Shown here: positions 1 to 8,730 of the stretch, one piece after another
How positions within the stretch are numbered: the first letter of the stretch is position 1
Layout: each line of letters starts with the position of its first letter
NCBI GenBank assembly: GCA_020073305.1
Contig: JAIQFK010000030.1
Span: forward strand, 26,508 to 90,507
DNA: 64,000 bases
Reading direction: 5' to 3'
From: Terriglobia bacterium
Lineage (GTDB): Bacteria; Acidobacteriota; Terriglobia; Bryobacterales; Bryobacteraceae
Program-made: the position numbers and the translations under genes
Notes under the pieces: model-generated
Seen by the model: only the letters and a program-made list of their open reading frames with translations
The model's database searches: none
Told to the model about the DNA's origin: nothing

Positions 1-532
1 CCCGGCGCAGCCAAGCTTGGGCGAGGCGGAGGTCGCGGCGCACAATATGTACGGGTATGGAAAGGGCCATCGAGGACTCCTCCGCGGTCATACCGCCGAA
101 GTACCGCATCTCAATGAGCCGCCCCTTCTGCGGATCTGTTTTTTCGAGCCAATGTAGTGCGTCGTCCAACGCCAACAGGGTACGATCGGGCTGCGGTCCC
201 TCATCGGGCACGTCCGCAAGCGCCATTTCGCGTCCGCCGGCGCGCTTTTCGGCGGCTCTTGCACGGGCCGTATCCACCAGAACTTGCCGCATCAGCCTGG
301 AGGCAATCCCATAAAAATGAGCTCGATTCTCATACGACGGGTGCTGGCTCCCAGCCAACTTCAGAAAGGCTTCATGGACGAGAGCTGTGGTCTGTAACGT
401 GATCGCATTTGCCTCGCGACGCAAGTGCGCCCTGGCCAACTTCTTCAATTCGTCATAAACAAGCGGGATCAGGGCATTCATAGCATCCTGATCGCCGGCC
501 TGAAGGCGCCGGAGTAGCTGTGTCACGTGCAT
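1..532 (-). CDS. ECF-subfamily RNA polymerase sigma factor, 3' end beyond window
   Basis: I translated this frame directly from the ATG at 532 down to the left edge; 177 codons are open with no stop. It carries the features of an ECF sigma factor: an N-terminal sigma-2 helix with LVYDELKKLARAHLRRE, the HFYGIASRLMRQVLVDTARA block (region 2), and a C-terminal sigma-4 part with EMRYFGGMTAEES and a final helix reading VRRDLRLAQAWLRR. That ending is characteristic of the subgroup modelled as TIGR02999, common in Acidobacteria and Planctomycetes, and only a handful of residues should be missing. It would direct RNA polymerase to a small regulon. A TPR gene lies 98 bp upstream on the same strand; in related genomes such sigma factors often sit beside Ser/Thr kinases or TPR proteins. 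No anti-sigma gene is visible. Confidence 0.9.
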   Translation of the reverse strand, partial: MHVTQLLRRLQAGDQDAMNALIPLVYDELKKLARAHLRREANAITLQTTALVHEAFLKLAGSQHPSYENRAHFYGIASRLMRQVLVDTARARAAEKRAGGREMALADVPDEGPQPDRTLLALDDALHWLEKTDPQKGRLIEMRYFGGMTAEESSMALSIPVHIVRRDLRLAQAWLRR

Positions 533-630
533 GGGCTATCGTCTAAACGCGAAGACGTCCTTACGTTCAGCTCATTTGTTAACACCTCGACACTCGTTGT
601 CGCGAACCACACATTCGCCGGGACAGCTTA

Positions 631-1479
631 CTAGTCAAGTTCCGTGGTCGACATACCGATCTTTCGGGCAAGCCTCAACTTGTCGGAGTAGTCAGCGATG
701 TAACTCCTGGCGGACGGATCCCGGCGCACCATCCCCCTCATGACTTCGAGACACTGGCGCATCCAGCGCCGAGCCTCGCGTATGTCCCCGGACAGCATAG
801 CGGCCCGGGTCAAGCCCTCGAACTGGCCGGCGCGGCACTCCAGAATGACCGCGTCCGTCGGATCCATTGCCAGTCCGCGCACGAAACCCTCTTCAGAAGC
901 CAGAAAGGCCTCTCGAGCTTTTGACGGCTCGCCGCTGTTGATGTACATCCACCCCAGATCCATCTGGATAATACCGAGCAAATACCAACTGCGCCGGCTT
1001 CCCGGATCCAGCACAATCAGCTCTCGCGCGACGTCATTGGCTTTCTCACTCAAGCGCCTGGCGGCGTCGTACCTCTTCATGCTGGTCAGCAAATGGCAAA
1101 GCCGGGAGCTGTGTGCGATGAACGAGCTCTTGCTGCGGGCACTCCTGGGATCCGCGCGCATGGTTTCATCCGCCAACGAAAGAGCGCGTTGGAGATATGG
1201 AAGCGCCAATTCGAGATGCGTACTGTCAGTCTCGCCAAGGTGGCGCTCGGCGATACCGACGGCGCTGTCAGCGTGCAGAAGCTTGAGGCGCAGCTGCGGA
1301 TTGTGCGGATTCCGCGCCCACAGAGGTTCGATCAATTCCAGAGCGCGGCGTCCGTGGAAGAGCGCGTCGGAATAGCGCTTGATGTTAACCAGTAGCTCGC
1401 TGTAGACTCCGTGGGAATCGGATACAAGGATACGAACGGTTTGATCCTCCGGCGCGGCAGCAATATCGCTTCGTGGCAC
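631..1479 (-). CDS. TPR-repeat protein, probably 5'-frameshifted
   Basis: The 282-residue product is helical and repeat-rich, with degenerate TPR-like units such as YSDALFHGRRALELIEP and YDAARRLSEKANDVARELI, and no recognisable catalytic domain. It resembles the TPR tails of acidobacterial Ser/Thr kinases. The only starts in this frame are non-ATG (GTG at 1479), and the frame is open upstream to about 1527. A separate frame directly upstream (ATG at 1661) encodes a signal peptide and then runs into this gene out of phase. The natural gene may therefore have been one secreted TPR protein now split by a frameshift near 1460-1530, or the assembly may have an indel there. It precedes the ECF sigma gene by 98 bp on the same strand. 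Function unknown. Confidence 0.6.
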   Translation of the reverse strand: MPRSDIAAAPEDQTVRILVSDSHGVYSELLVNIKRYSDALFHGRRALELIEPLWARNPHNPQLRLKLLHADSAVGIAERHLGETDSTHLELALPYLQRALSLADETMRADPRSARSKSSFIAHSSRLCHLLTSMKRYDAARRLSEKANDVARELIVLDPGSRRSWYLLGIIQMDLGWMYINSGEPSKAREAFLASEEGFVRGLAMDPTDAVILECRAGQFEGLTRAAMLSGDIREARRWMRQCLEVMRGMVRRDPSARSYIADYSDKLRLARKIGMSTTELD

Positions 1480-1661
1480 ACACCGTGAATCAAAAGGACG
1501 GGATCGCCGGGAGCCAGCGAAGCGGGTTCAGCGAAACTCCGGACAATCGATGAAGAGACGCCCGTGATAGGACGAGAGCCATGCGCGGAGAAGTTCTGGG
1601 CCGCGGACCACCCCACAAACACGGCGGCATAACATGCAATTCGGAGCATTGATGACGTCAT
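1462..1661 (-). pseudogene. signal-peptide-encoding 5' fragment of the TPR gene
   Basis: From the ATG at 1661 the first residues (MTSSMLRIACYAAVFVGWSA) form a typical secretion signal, followed by about 45 ordinary residues. After about 1470 the frame turns into arginine/serine-rich shadow translation while the TPR protein continues in another frame. I read this as the detached start of the TPR gene. It could instead be a short independent secreted peptide; the overlap with the TPR frame makes that less likely. Confidence 0.35.
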
Positions 1662-1878
1662 TAGCCTCTATCTAGAACCTGCGGGAATTCACCGGCAAAG
1701 TTGACGATTTGGACCAATATTAACAATGGTTTCTAAGCATCCTTGGCGATGCAACGCACCTGCCACCACACGACTTACTGATGGCACGAGACAGTCTGAG
1801 TTCGGGAATTTACTGGTGTAAAAGTCTTGGGCGTGGTTCCGGCGTGTGGAACAGTGGTATGAAGCAAGCGGGAGGCCG

Positions 1879-4311
1879 CTACTCCGTCCGCAGGGCGGTG
1901 AGCGGAGAGACCCTCGTGGCCCGCCGAGCCGGAGCGTAGGTCGCACCCAAGGCCGCAGCGAATAAAAGCAAAGCCACGGCGATGAAGGTGAAGGGATCGG
2001 ACGCTTCGACGCCGTAGAGCATGCTGGCAATCATGCGCGTGAGCGCGAGAGCCGCGGCCGAGCCAATCAGCACGCCCAGTCCGCCCAGCAGCGCTGCCTT
2101 GCCGAGAACCATTCGGAAGATCGCGCCGCGTGACGCACCGAGCGCAATGCGGACTCCGATCTCGTGGCTTCGCCGGTTCACCGCATAGGCCATCACCCCG
2201 TAGATCCCGACGGCCGAGAGCAAGAGCGCCAGGCCGGCGAAGATGGCCAGCAGCAGCATGTTCAGGCGGCGAGAAGCCAGCGAATCGGAGACCAGTTGGT
2301 CCACCGTTGCAACGTCGGTGAGGATGGCGCTGCGCTCCAGTTCGGCCGTGACGCGGCGCAAATCGGAAACCAGGGCCGTGGGCTCAGTGTGGGCGAGCAC
2401 CACCAGCGTAGTGGCCTGTTGCGGTGAGTGATATTCGGACCAGTAGAACGTGGGAGTAGGGAGGCTATCGGCGCCGTAGTCGCGCACATCCCCGACCACG
2501 CCGATGATGGTAATGGGAGGAAGGCCCATCTCCGGGAAACCCGGCCGGAAGGTCTTGCCGATGGGGTCCTCGCCCGGCCACAACTGCTTCGCCATAGCCT
2601 CGCTGATGACCACGGAGAAGTGGTTCTGTTTGACCCAATCCAAAACGGCCTCGCGCCTGAAGTTGGTCACGCGGCCGTCCGCTGGAGTGAACAGCCGGCC
2701 CCGCAGCAGTGGCACGCCCATGGTGCGGAAGTACTCGGGCGAGGCGGTCCGCTGATCGGCGCCGGGCAGCTTGCCGCGCTCCGGGATAGGCCGATCGTCG
2801 CGGAACAGCACCATGCTGGAGAAGAAGCCGCTTAACGGCATGTGGCTGATGGTGCCAGCCGAGCGCACTCCGGGGATGTTCTGCACGCGCGCCACCAGCT
2901 GTTCGAAGAAGACCGCGTTGCGTTCGGCCGGAAAGTCGGCGGAATCCGGCAGGCTGACGCGCACGCTCAGAATCTTCTCGGTATTGAAGCCCAGCTGGAC
3001 GTTCATCAAATGATGGAGAGTGCGGAGCAGAAGGCCCGCGCCCACCAGAAGGACCAGGGCCAGCGCCACCTCGGACACCACCAGCGCGTCGCGCAAGCGG
3101 CCGTGCCCGGATCCGCCGGAAGTGCGCCCGCCTTCGCGCAGAGCATCATTCAGCTTGAGCCGTGATGCGTCGAACCCCGGGGCCAGGCCGAATAGCACGC
3201 CGGTCAGGATGGAGACCAGCAGCGTGAAGCCCAGCACCCGGAAGTCGATGCTCAGCCCGCCGGCAGCAATGGACGCCGGCACCAGCCGGACCAGCCCGGC
3301 AAAACTCCACCGCGCCAGCAGCATTCCCAGTGCTCCGCCCGCCACCGCGAGCAGCACGCTTTCGAGCAGCAATTGGCGCAGCACCTGCCAGCTGGAGGCG
3401 CCCAGAGCAGCGCGCAGGGCCATTTCCTTCCGGCGGTCGGCGGCCCGCGCCAGGAGCAGGTTGGCCACATTGACGCAGGCAATCAGCAGCACCAGGCAGA
3501 CCGCGCCGAGCAGCATCATGACGGGCCGGCGGGCCTCTCCGGATACGCGCTCACGCAAGGTGGTGACCCGCGCACCGATTCCGGTGTTCATCGCCGGATA
3601 GGTGCTCGCCAGCCGCTGCGCGACGGTACTCATCTGGGCCTGTGCCTGCTGCGGCGTGACGCCCGGCTTGAGGCGCGCCAGCACGTACATGTTGTTGTGG
3701 TTCTCGCGCAAGTAGAGGGTCTGGCGGGTTACTGCGTCACTGAGGGGAACCAGGATGTCGCCGCCGCGATAGAAGTGGTACTCCGGCGGGAGCACGCCGA
3801 TAACCGTGTAGCGGCGCCGGTCCACGCTGATGGTGGCGCCCAGAACGGCCGGGTTGGAGCCGAGGCGGGTCTGCCACAGCCGGTTCGTCAGAATCGCGAC
3901 CGGGGGCGCGCCAGGCTGGTCGTCTTCCGGCTTGAAATCGCGGCCCAGCCGCGGCTTGATGCGCAGCACCGTGAGGAAATCGGCCGAGACGTAGTTCACG
4001 GGCAGGCGTTCAGCGCTTCCGGAAACCTCGAGCGTAGCGTCATAGGGCGCGTGCGCTGCGAGGTGCTCGAAGACATCCACCTGCGAGCGCCAGTCCAGGT
4101 AATTAGGGTAAGAGACGGACATGAAGTTCTGGCCCGAAGTCTCCGAAATTTCGACTAGACGCTCCGCTTCCGGATACGGCAGGGGACGCAGGAACACCGC
4201 GTTCACCACGCTGAAGATGGCTGTGTTGGCGCCGATCCCCAGAGCCAAAGCCAAGACCGCGATGAAGGTAATGCCGCGAGTTTTCAGTAATGTTCTGAGG
4301 GCGTATTTCAT
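1879..4311 (-). CDS. ADOP-type (duplicated orphan) ABC permease, MacB/FtsX-like
   Basis: This 810-residue inner-membrane protein contains two tandem MacB-PCD/FtsX modules. The N-terminal helix (about residues 10-35, IGANTAIFSVVNAVFL) is followed by a large periplasmic domain. A three-helix FtsX block lies near 280-400 (NVANLLLARAADRRKEMALRAALGAS), then a second periplasmic domain, and a second FtsX block near 680-800 (YAVNRRSHEIGVRIALGAS). This layout is the acidobacterial duplicated orphan permease family (TIGR03434). Like most members it has no ATPase gene beside it, so any energising partner must be encoded elsewhere and its substrate is unknown. I chose the ATG at 4311 because it starts the usual MKYALRTLLKTRG family beginning; an upstream TTG would add 12 residues. 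No adjacent PadR regulator is present. Confidence 0.93.
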   Translation of the reverse strand: MKYALRTLLKTRGITFIAVLALALGIGANTAIFSVVNAVFLRPLPYPEAERLVEISETSGQNFMSVSYPNYLDWRSQVDVFEHLAAHAPYDATLEVSGSAERLPVNYVSADFLTVLRIKPRLGRDFKPEDDQPGAPPVAILTNRLWQTRLGSNPAVLGATISVDRRRYTVIGVLPPEYHFYRGGDILVPLSDAVTRQTLYLRENHNNMYVLARLKPGVTPQQAQAQMSTVAQRLASTYPAMNTGIGARVTTLRERVSGEARRPVMMLLGAVCLVLLIACVNVANLLLARAADRRKEMALRAALGASSWQVLRQLLLESVLLAVAGGALGMLLARWSFAGLVRLVPASIAAGGLSIDFRVLGFTLLVSILTGVLFGLAPGFDASRLKLNDALREGGRTSGGSGHGRLRDALVVSEVALALVLLVGAGLLLRTLHHLMNVQLGFNTEKILSVRVSLPDSADFPAERNAVFFEQLVARVQNIPGVRSAGTISHMPLSGFFSSMVLFRDDRPIPERGKLPGADQRTASPEYFRTMGVPLLRGRLFTPADGRVTNFRREAVLDWVKQNHFSVVISEAMAKQLWPGEDPIGKTFRPGFPEMGLPPITIIGVVGDVRDYGADSLPTPTFYWSEYHSPQQATTLVVLAHTEPTALVSDLRRVTAELERSAILTDVATVDQLVSDSLASRRLNMLLLAIFAGLALLLSAVGIYGVMAYAVNRRSHEIGVRIALGASRGAIFRMVLGKAALLGGLGVLIGSAAALALTRMIASMLYGVEASDPFTFIAVALLLFAAALGATYAPARRATRVSPLTALRTE

Positions 4312-4339
4312 AAGCGGGGATTTTTTTCGGCTTCCGGCT

Positions 4340-4352
4340 ACTGTCAATTATA
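4340..4352 (-). promoter_or_regulatory. possible -10 element for the ADOP permease
   Basis: On the minus strand a perfect TATAAT occupies 4352-4347, about 30 nt before the chosen start codon. I see no good -35 hexamer 16-18 nt upstream, so the assignment rests on the -10 alone. Confidence 0.25.
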
Positions 4353-4487
4353 CATCCAACAATCTATCTCAGACCTGTTTATCTTATATGGGCGCGCCAG
4401 CCGGCGCGATCCTGACACTGGCGAACATTGACGACCACAAGCTCTGGCCTCTACGGCATCAGGAGCGCGTTCGTTACACTCAAGGGG

Positions 4488-6209
4488 ATGCTGGGCGTTG
4501 TTCTTCTGTGGGCCTTTTTTCTTCAAGCGGGCCAGATGTCTGCCTCGCTCATGGAAGCCCAAGCGCTGCTGGATCAGGGGAAGTTGAACCAGGCCGAGCA
4601 CGCGGTGCGCCGGTATCTCGAGACCCAAAGAGACTCCGCGGATGCGCACTACCTGCTCGGCTACATTCTGTTCAAAGAACAAAATCCCAAAGCCTCGTTA
4701 GAGCAATACACCGAAGGCGCGCGCTACCGGGAGCCGAGCGCGCTCGATCTGGAGGTGATCGGCTGCGACTACTTCCTCATGGAAGACTACGGCGCCGCCG
4801 ACCAGTGGCTGACCAAGGCCGTGCAGCGGAATCCTGGCGATGCGGCGGCGCAATACTTCCTCGGGCGTGCTAAGTACAACGAGAAGCGTTTTGACGAGGC
4901 CGTGCACGCGTTCACGGAATGCCTGAAGCTGGATCCGACGAACGTCAAGGCCGCGGACAATCTGGGGCTTTCATACGAAGGGCTGGGCAAGACCGAGGAC
5001 GCGCTGGCGGCTTACCGCAAGGCCATTGCATCGGACACGACCGTTCCCCGCACTTATCCGGGAGCGTACCTCAACCTGGGTACTCTGCTTGTCGATAACA
5101 GCCACCCAAGCGAGGCTGAGCCGTACCTTGTTCAAGCGGCGACCAGCGCGCCTGGCGAATCGCGCGCCCACCAGCAGCTTGGGAAAGCGCTCCTACAGTT
5201 AAACCGGCTGGAAGAGGCCCAGGCCCAACTCGAGAAGGCGGCTGAACTTACTCCACAGAGTGCTCCCGTTCACCTCCTGCTCGTTCAGGTGTATCGAGGG
5301 CGCGGTCTGGCGGACAAGGCGCAACTGGAAAGCGACCGCTATGCGGCTCTGACCGGAGCGCATTCCTCGCCGGAGACGCCGCTGGCGGAAGCAAGAGCGC
5401 TGCTCGAAATGGGGAAACTGGCCGAGGCCGAACAGGTAACCCGCCGCTATCTGGAGGTCCGCAAGAACTCGGCGGATGCACACTACCTGCTTGGATACAT
5501 CCTTTTCAAGAACCAGGATCCGAAATCTTCTCTGGCTGAATACACGGAAGGCGCCAAATACCGCGAGCCCAGCGCGGCGGAGCTGGAGGTAGTGGCGAGC
5601 GATTACGTACTGCTGAAGGATTACCCGGATGCCGACAAGTGGTTCACCAAGGCCGTGGAGTGGAATCCCAAAGATGCGCTCGGCTGGTATCATCTGGGGC
5701 GCACGAAATACAACGAGAACCGGTTTGAGGAAGCCATCGCGGCATTCCAGCAGTGCCTGAAGCTCAACTCGAAAGACGTCAAGGCTGAAGACAACCTCGG
5801 GCTTTCCTATGAAGGTCTGAATCGAACCGAAGAAGCCATAACCGCCTACCGCACTGCCATCGCCTGGCAGACGGATTCACCCTTGAAGGACCCTGGACCT
5901 TTCCTGAATCTTGGCAGTCTGCTGGTGGATGCGGATCGTGTGGAGGAAGGGCTGCCATATCTGCTCGCAGTGGTGCGCCTGGACCCGGGAGACTACCGCA
6001 CACACAGGCAATTGGGAAAAGCATACATGCGCCTGAACCAGCTTGAGAAAGCACGAACCGAACTGGAGAGGGCCGCGGAACTGGCTCCGCAAAATGCGCC
6101 CGTGCATTTCTTGCTGGCGCAAGTTTACCGGAAACTGGGATGGATGGACAAAGCCAAGACAGAGAACGACCGGTATGTTGCGCTAACAGGCACGAGCTCG
6201 TCGAAGTAA
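4488..6209 (+). CDS. secreted TPR protein with an internal 278-residue duplication
   Basis: The product (573 residues from the ATG at 4488) starts with a hydrophobic signal segment, MLGVVLLWAFFLQAG, and is otherwise TPR repeats. It consists of two homologous halves. The first begins near 4548 (MEAQALLDQGKLNQAE) and the second near 5382 (LAEARALLEMGKLAEAE), an offset of 834 nt or 278 residues. Shared landmarks are SADAHYLLGYILFK, YTEGA.YREPSA, GR.KYNE.RF.EA and DNLGLSYEGL. A TTG at 4428 would extend it by 20 residues that look less like a signal peptide. It is divergent from the ADOP permease. Likely a periplasmic scaffold; partner unknown. Confidence 0.85.
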   Translation: MLGVVLLWAFFLQAGQMSASLMEAQALLDQGKLNQAEHAVRRYLETQRDSADAHYLLGYILFKEQNPKASLEQYTEGARYREPSALDLEVIGCDYFLMEDYGAADQWLTKAVQRNPGDAAAQYFLGRAKYNEKRFDEAVHAFTECLKLDPTNVKAADNLGLSYEGLGKTEDALAAYRKAIASDTTVPRTYPGAYLNLGTLLVDNSHPSEAEPYLVQAATSAPGESRAHQQLGKALLQLNRLEEAQAQLEKAAELTPQSAPVHLLLVQVYRGRGLADKAQLESDRYAALTGAHSSPETPLAEARALLEMGKLAEAEQVTRRYLEVRKNSADAHYLLGYILFKNQDPKSSLAEYTEGAKYREPSAAELEVVASDYVLLKDYPDADKWFTKAVEWNPKDALGWYHLGRTKYNENRFEEAIAAFQQCLKLNSKDVKAEDNLGLSYEGLNRTEEAITAYRTAIAWQTDSPLKDPGPFLNLGSLLVDADRVEEGLPYLLAVVRLDPGDYRTHRQLGKAYMRLNQLEKARTELERAAELAPQNAPVHFLLAQVYRKLGWMDKAKTENDRYVALTGTSSSK

Positions 6210-6210
6210 C

Positions 6211-8325
6211 TCAGAGGAACAGTTTCGGCAGGTACTCGAGGCGTTCGTTGAATGGCGCTGCCTGTCCATCCGCCACTTGGTACATTCGTTCATGGCTCGC
6301 CACGGCAGCGCGACTTAGCGCATCGTAAGGGCGGTTACAAGTGTCGAAGAAGCCGATATTGTAGTTCTCGCCGTCATACCGGCCCAGCGCCGATTCATCG
6401 TACATCGTGAACCAGTGCACGCCTACACAGTAAGGGTCGGCCGCGGCGTCCTCCAGATATACGCGGTAAGCCTTAGCGCGCTGCTCCTGGTTCTTCAGAT
6501 GTCCAATTCCTGAAGCCGGCAGCCCGGCGTCGAGCGCGCCGAAGTGCCACTCTCCAACCATCACGGGCCTGCCGACCATCCCTGCAATCTTCTTCGCCTG
6601 CTCCATCGGCAGCCGGTCCCGGTAGCAATTCAGACTGAAGACATCGAAGCACTTCATGCCTTCGACCGCCCAGACCGGAGGCACGCCGGCCCACCGCATT
6701 CCCAGGTTGAGGTGGTGGGGGTCCACGTGGCGGCACGCCTGCGAGAGCACCTGGAAATACCGCTCCACCATGCGCACACTGAATTCCCGCAGATCGTTGA
6801 GCGCATCCGGACCGAACACGCCATTCCACTTCCCGGCGGCAATTTTTTCCAGGGACGCGGATCTCTTCCATGCCGCCGCGAGGCCGGCATCATCAGCATA
6901 CCGGCTTCTTAGAAAACCAGCCAGTTCCACTCGCGTCGCGCAGGTCTCCGTGTTGTACAGCATTCCCGCTGCTGGCAATTCCGAAGACGAGCCCCAGGTG
7001 GGCTCGTTCATGAGGAAGTAGCCGATAAACGCGGGATCCGCGGCCGTGTCCTTCAGTTGGGCCGCAAAGGCGGCTGCATCCCGTTCAAACGCGGGGTGGA
7101 ATACGTCAGGAAAATCGCGGTACACGCTGCCGGTGCGTGCACCACGAAACTCCATGGGATGGACATAAGGGAACTTCGCGTCACGCGCATAATTCCACTC
7201 CGACCAGTTGCCGACGGTGTTGAATCGCAGCCGCCTCATTTGGGCGAGCGCAATGCGGGCCCAGTTATCGCGCCAGCCTGCCGGTCCCAAAGCACGGATC
7301 ATATTCGCCGCAAGATAATTGACGGACTCACCGCCTGGTTCATCGCCTTCTCTGGTGCGATATATCGTGCGAAACTCGCCGTGGCGATCCGGCAGCCACT
7401 GTAGCGCGGGCTCCAGCCCGTCATAGCGCGCCTCGGCATCCACACGAACGCAATCGAGACCCGCCGACCAGAACGCGCAGCCGTCGGGATCAACCAGCCA
7501 CCAGCGCTTGCCATCATGGTGTGTCCGGAAAAAACCCGTTCCTTCGCCCAGTTTCTTTGCCCTCCAACCACCCCACACTGAAAATTCGTTCGGCCACGAC
7601 TGCTGCGGAGCCTCTTCGTATTGCGCTCGGATCCTGGATTTCAGTTCGTCTACGCTGCGCGTCTTGCCGGGCCAATCGCAGAGAGTGCTCTGTCCGAATT
7701 CATCGAGCAGCGCGCCTTTCGGCAGCACTGGATTTGAGATCTTCTCTACGTCTCCTGGCGCCGCGTAGAAGGGCGTCATGCACCAACGGACCGGGTTGGG
7801 GCTCTTGCGGCGCAATGTGAAAACCATGCGATCCACCTTGTCGAGATCCACACGTTCACCCAGGCACATCGGCTTCAACAGGCCGCCCTCGCGGTCCGCA
7901 AACAGGCGGTTCAGGTCTACCAACCCCAGAGCCATGCGGACACGGAACGTGCACTGGTTCAGGCCGCCGAAACAGAACTGGAACACCCGGCCTTCGCCGC
8001 CCTCGTGCAGCGCGAGCATGAAGGTCGCGAGAGTATTGCCATCCAGCAGCATGTCGGCCGCAAGATATTTTGCCTTGAGCAGGGCACCGGGGGCGAAACG
8101 GTAGACCAGGCCCGCGCCTTCCGCCTCGGCAACGTACCAGGTGGCGCCATCGACCGGCGGCTGGCCATCCTGTTTCTGTATCTGTCCTACGTTCTCGGAG
8201 GGGGTCAGTCTTTGGCCCGCAAGCGCCTTCCCGGACTCTGCCGCGAGCGCTACCCAGCCGGTTGACGCCGCAACTGAAATGAACCGCCGGCGGTCCAATG
8301 TGAGGCCTCTATTGGAAGTGTTCAT
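6211..8325 (-). CDS. Tat-exported glycoside hydrolase, agarase/beta-galactosidase-like TIM barrel
   Basis: The 704-residue protein starts with a twin-arginine signal (LDRRRFISVAAS, then a hydrophobic stretch ending near GKALA). An N-terminal beta-sandwich-like region of about 200 residues precedes a TIM barrel that begins with a segment like GFFRTHHDGKRWWLVDPDG, which I associate with agarase-like hydrolases. In a GH-A clan reading, the acid/base would be the Glu of NEPTWG near residue 440 and the nucleophile the Glu of VGEWHFG near residue 590. The substrate cannot be read from the sequence. Its stop codon abuts the end of the convergent TPR gene (6209), leaving one base between them. No SusC/D-type or transporter genes accompany it. 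Confidence 0.75.
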   Translation of the reverse strand: MNTSNRGLTLDRRRFISVAASTGWVALAAESGKALAGQRLTPSENVGQIQKQDGQPPVDGATWYVAEAEGAGLVYRFAPGALLKAKYLAADMLLDGNTLATFMLALHEGGEGRVFQFCFGGLNQCTFRVRMALGLVDLNRLFADREGGLLKPMCLGERVDLDKVDRMVFTLRRKSPNPVRWCMTPFYAAPGDVEKISNPVLPKGALLDEFGQSTLCDWPGKTRSVDELKSRIRAQYEEAPQQSWPNEFSVWGGWRAKKLGEGTGFFRTHHDGKRWWLVDPDGCAFWSAGLDCVRVDAEARYDGLEPALQWLPDRHGEFRTIYRTREGDEPGGESVNYLAANMIRALGPAGWRDNWARIALAQMRRLRFNTVGNWSEWNYARDAKFPYVHPMEFRGARTGSVYRDFPDVFHPAFERDAAAFAAQLKDTAADPAFIGYFLMNEPTWGSSSELPAAGMLYNTETCATRVELAGFLRSRYADDAGLAAAWKRSASLEKIAAGKWNGVFGPDALNDLREFSVRMVERYFQVLSQACRHVDPHHLNLGMRWAGVPPVWAVEGMKCFDVFSLNCYRDRLPMEQAKKIAGMVGRPVMVGEWHFGALDAGLPASGIGHLKNQEQRAKAYRVYLEDAAADPYCVGVHWFTMYDESALGRYDGENYNIGFFDTCNRPYDALSRAAVASHERMYQVADGQAAPFNERLEYLPKLFL

Positions 8326-8730
8326 GGACGGCTCCGGTAAACCGGCGCTTCACGGACGTTGCAAGAACTCGTAGCCCATGGCCATGACGTGGCTGCCGCG
8401 AGCCACTCTTGAAGAAGAACCCAGCCACCGTTTCGGGTTCTTGCAGCCGCGCCCGGACTCCACCGCTCATGCGCAACATGTCCCATCCTCTGCGCAAAGT
8501 ATTTTGATGACCGGCAAGACTTAGGAAGAATGCGCCTTCACCGATCTTCACAACCCGAGTCGCAAAGGTCAACTGTCCATGGACCTTCTTTTGCGGCCCG
8601 GGGGCTGGCTAGAGCTGTACGGCGACAGTCCGCCGGTGCAGTTGGCCGCGAGTCTGACGCAGAGTCATCGCACGGCCCGGGCCCAACGGATTCTTGGCAC
8701 GCCCGAGTCCCGTTAGCGCCCAAAAAAGGC
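8326..8730. other. 405-bp intergenic region without a recognisable gene
   Basis: The region separates two minus-strand genes and must hold the promoter of the Tat-exported hydrolase. Short open frames exist on both strands but none has a plausible start, composition or family resemblance. I see no convincing terminator hairpin with a T-run and no repeat. Confidence 0.5.

Noticed and set aside
1879..4311. MacB-type macrolide exporter
   Set aside because: The permease lacks the fused ATPase and contains two FtsX modules, which defines the orphan ADOP type. No ATPase gene is adjacent.
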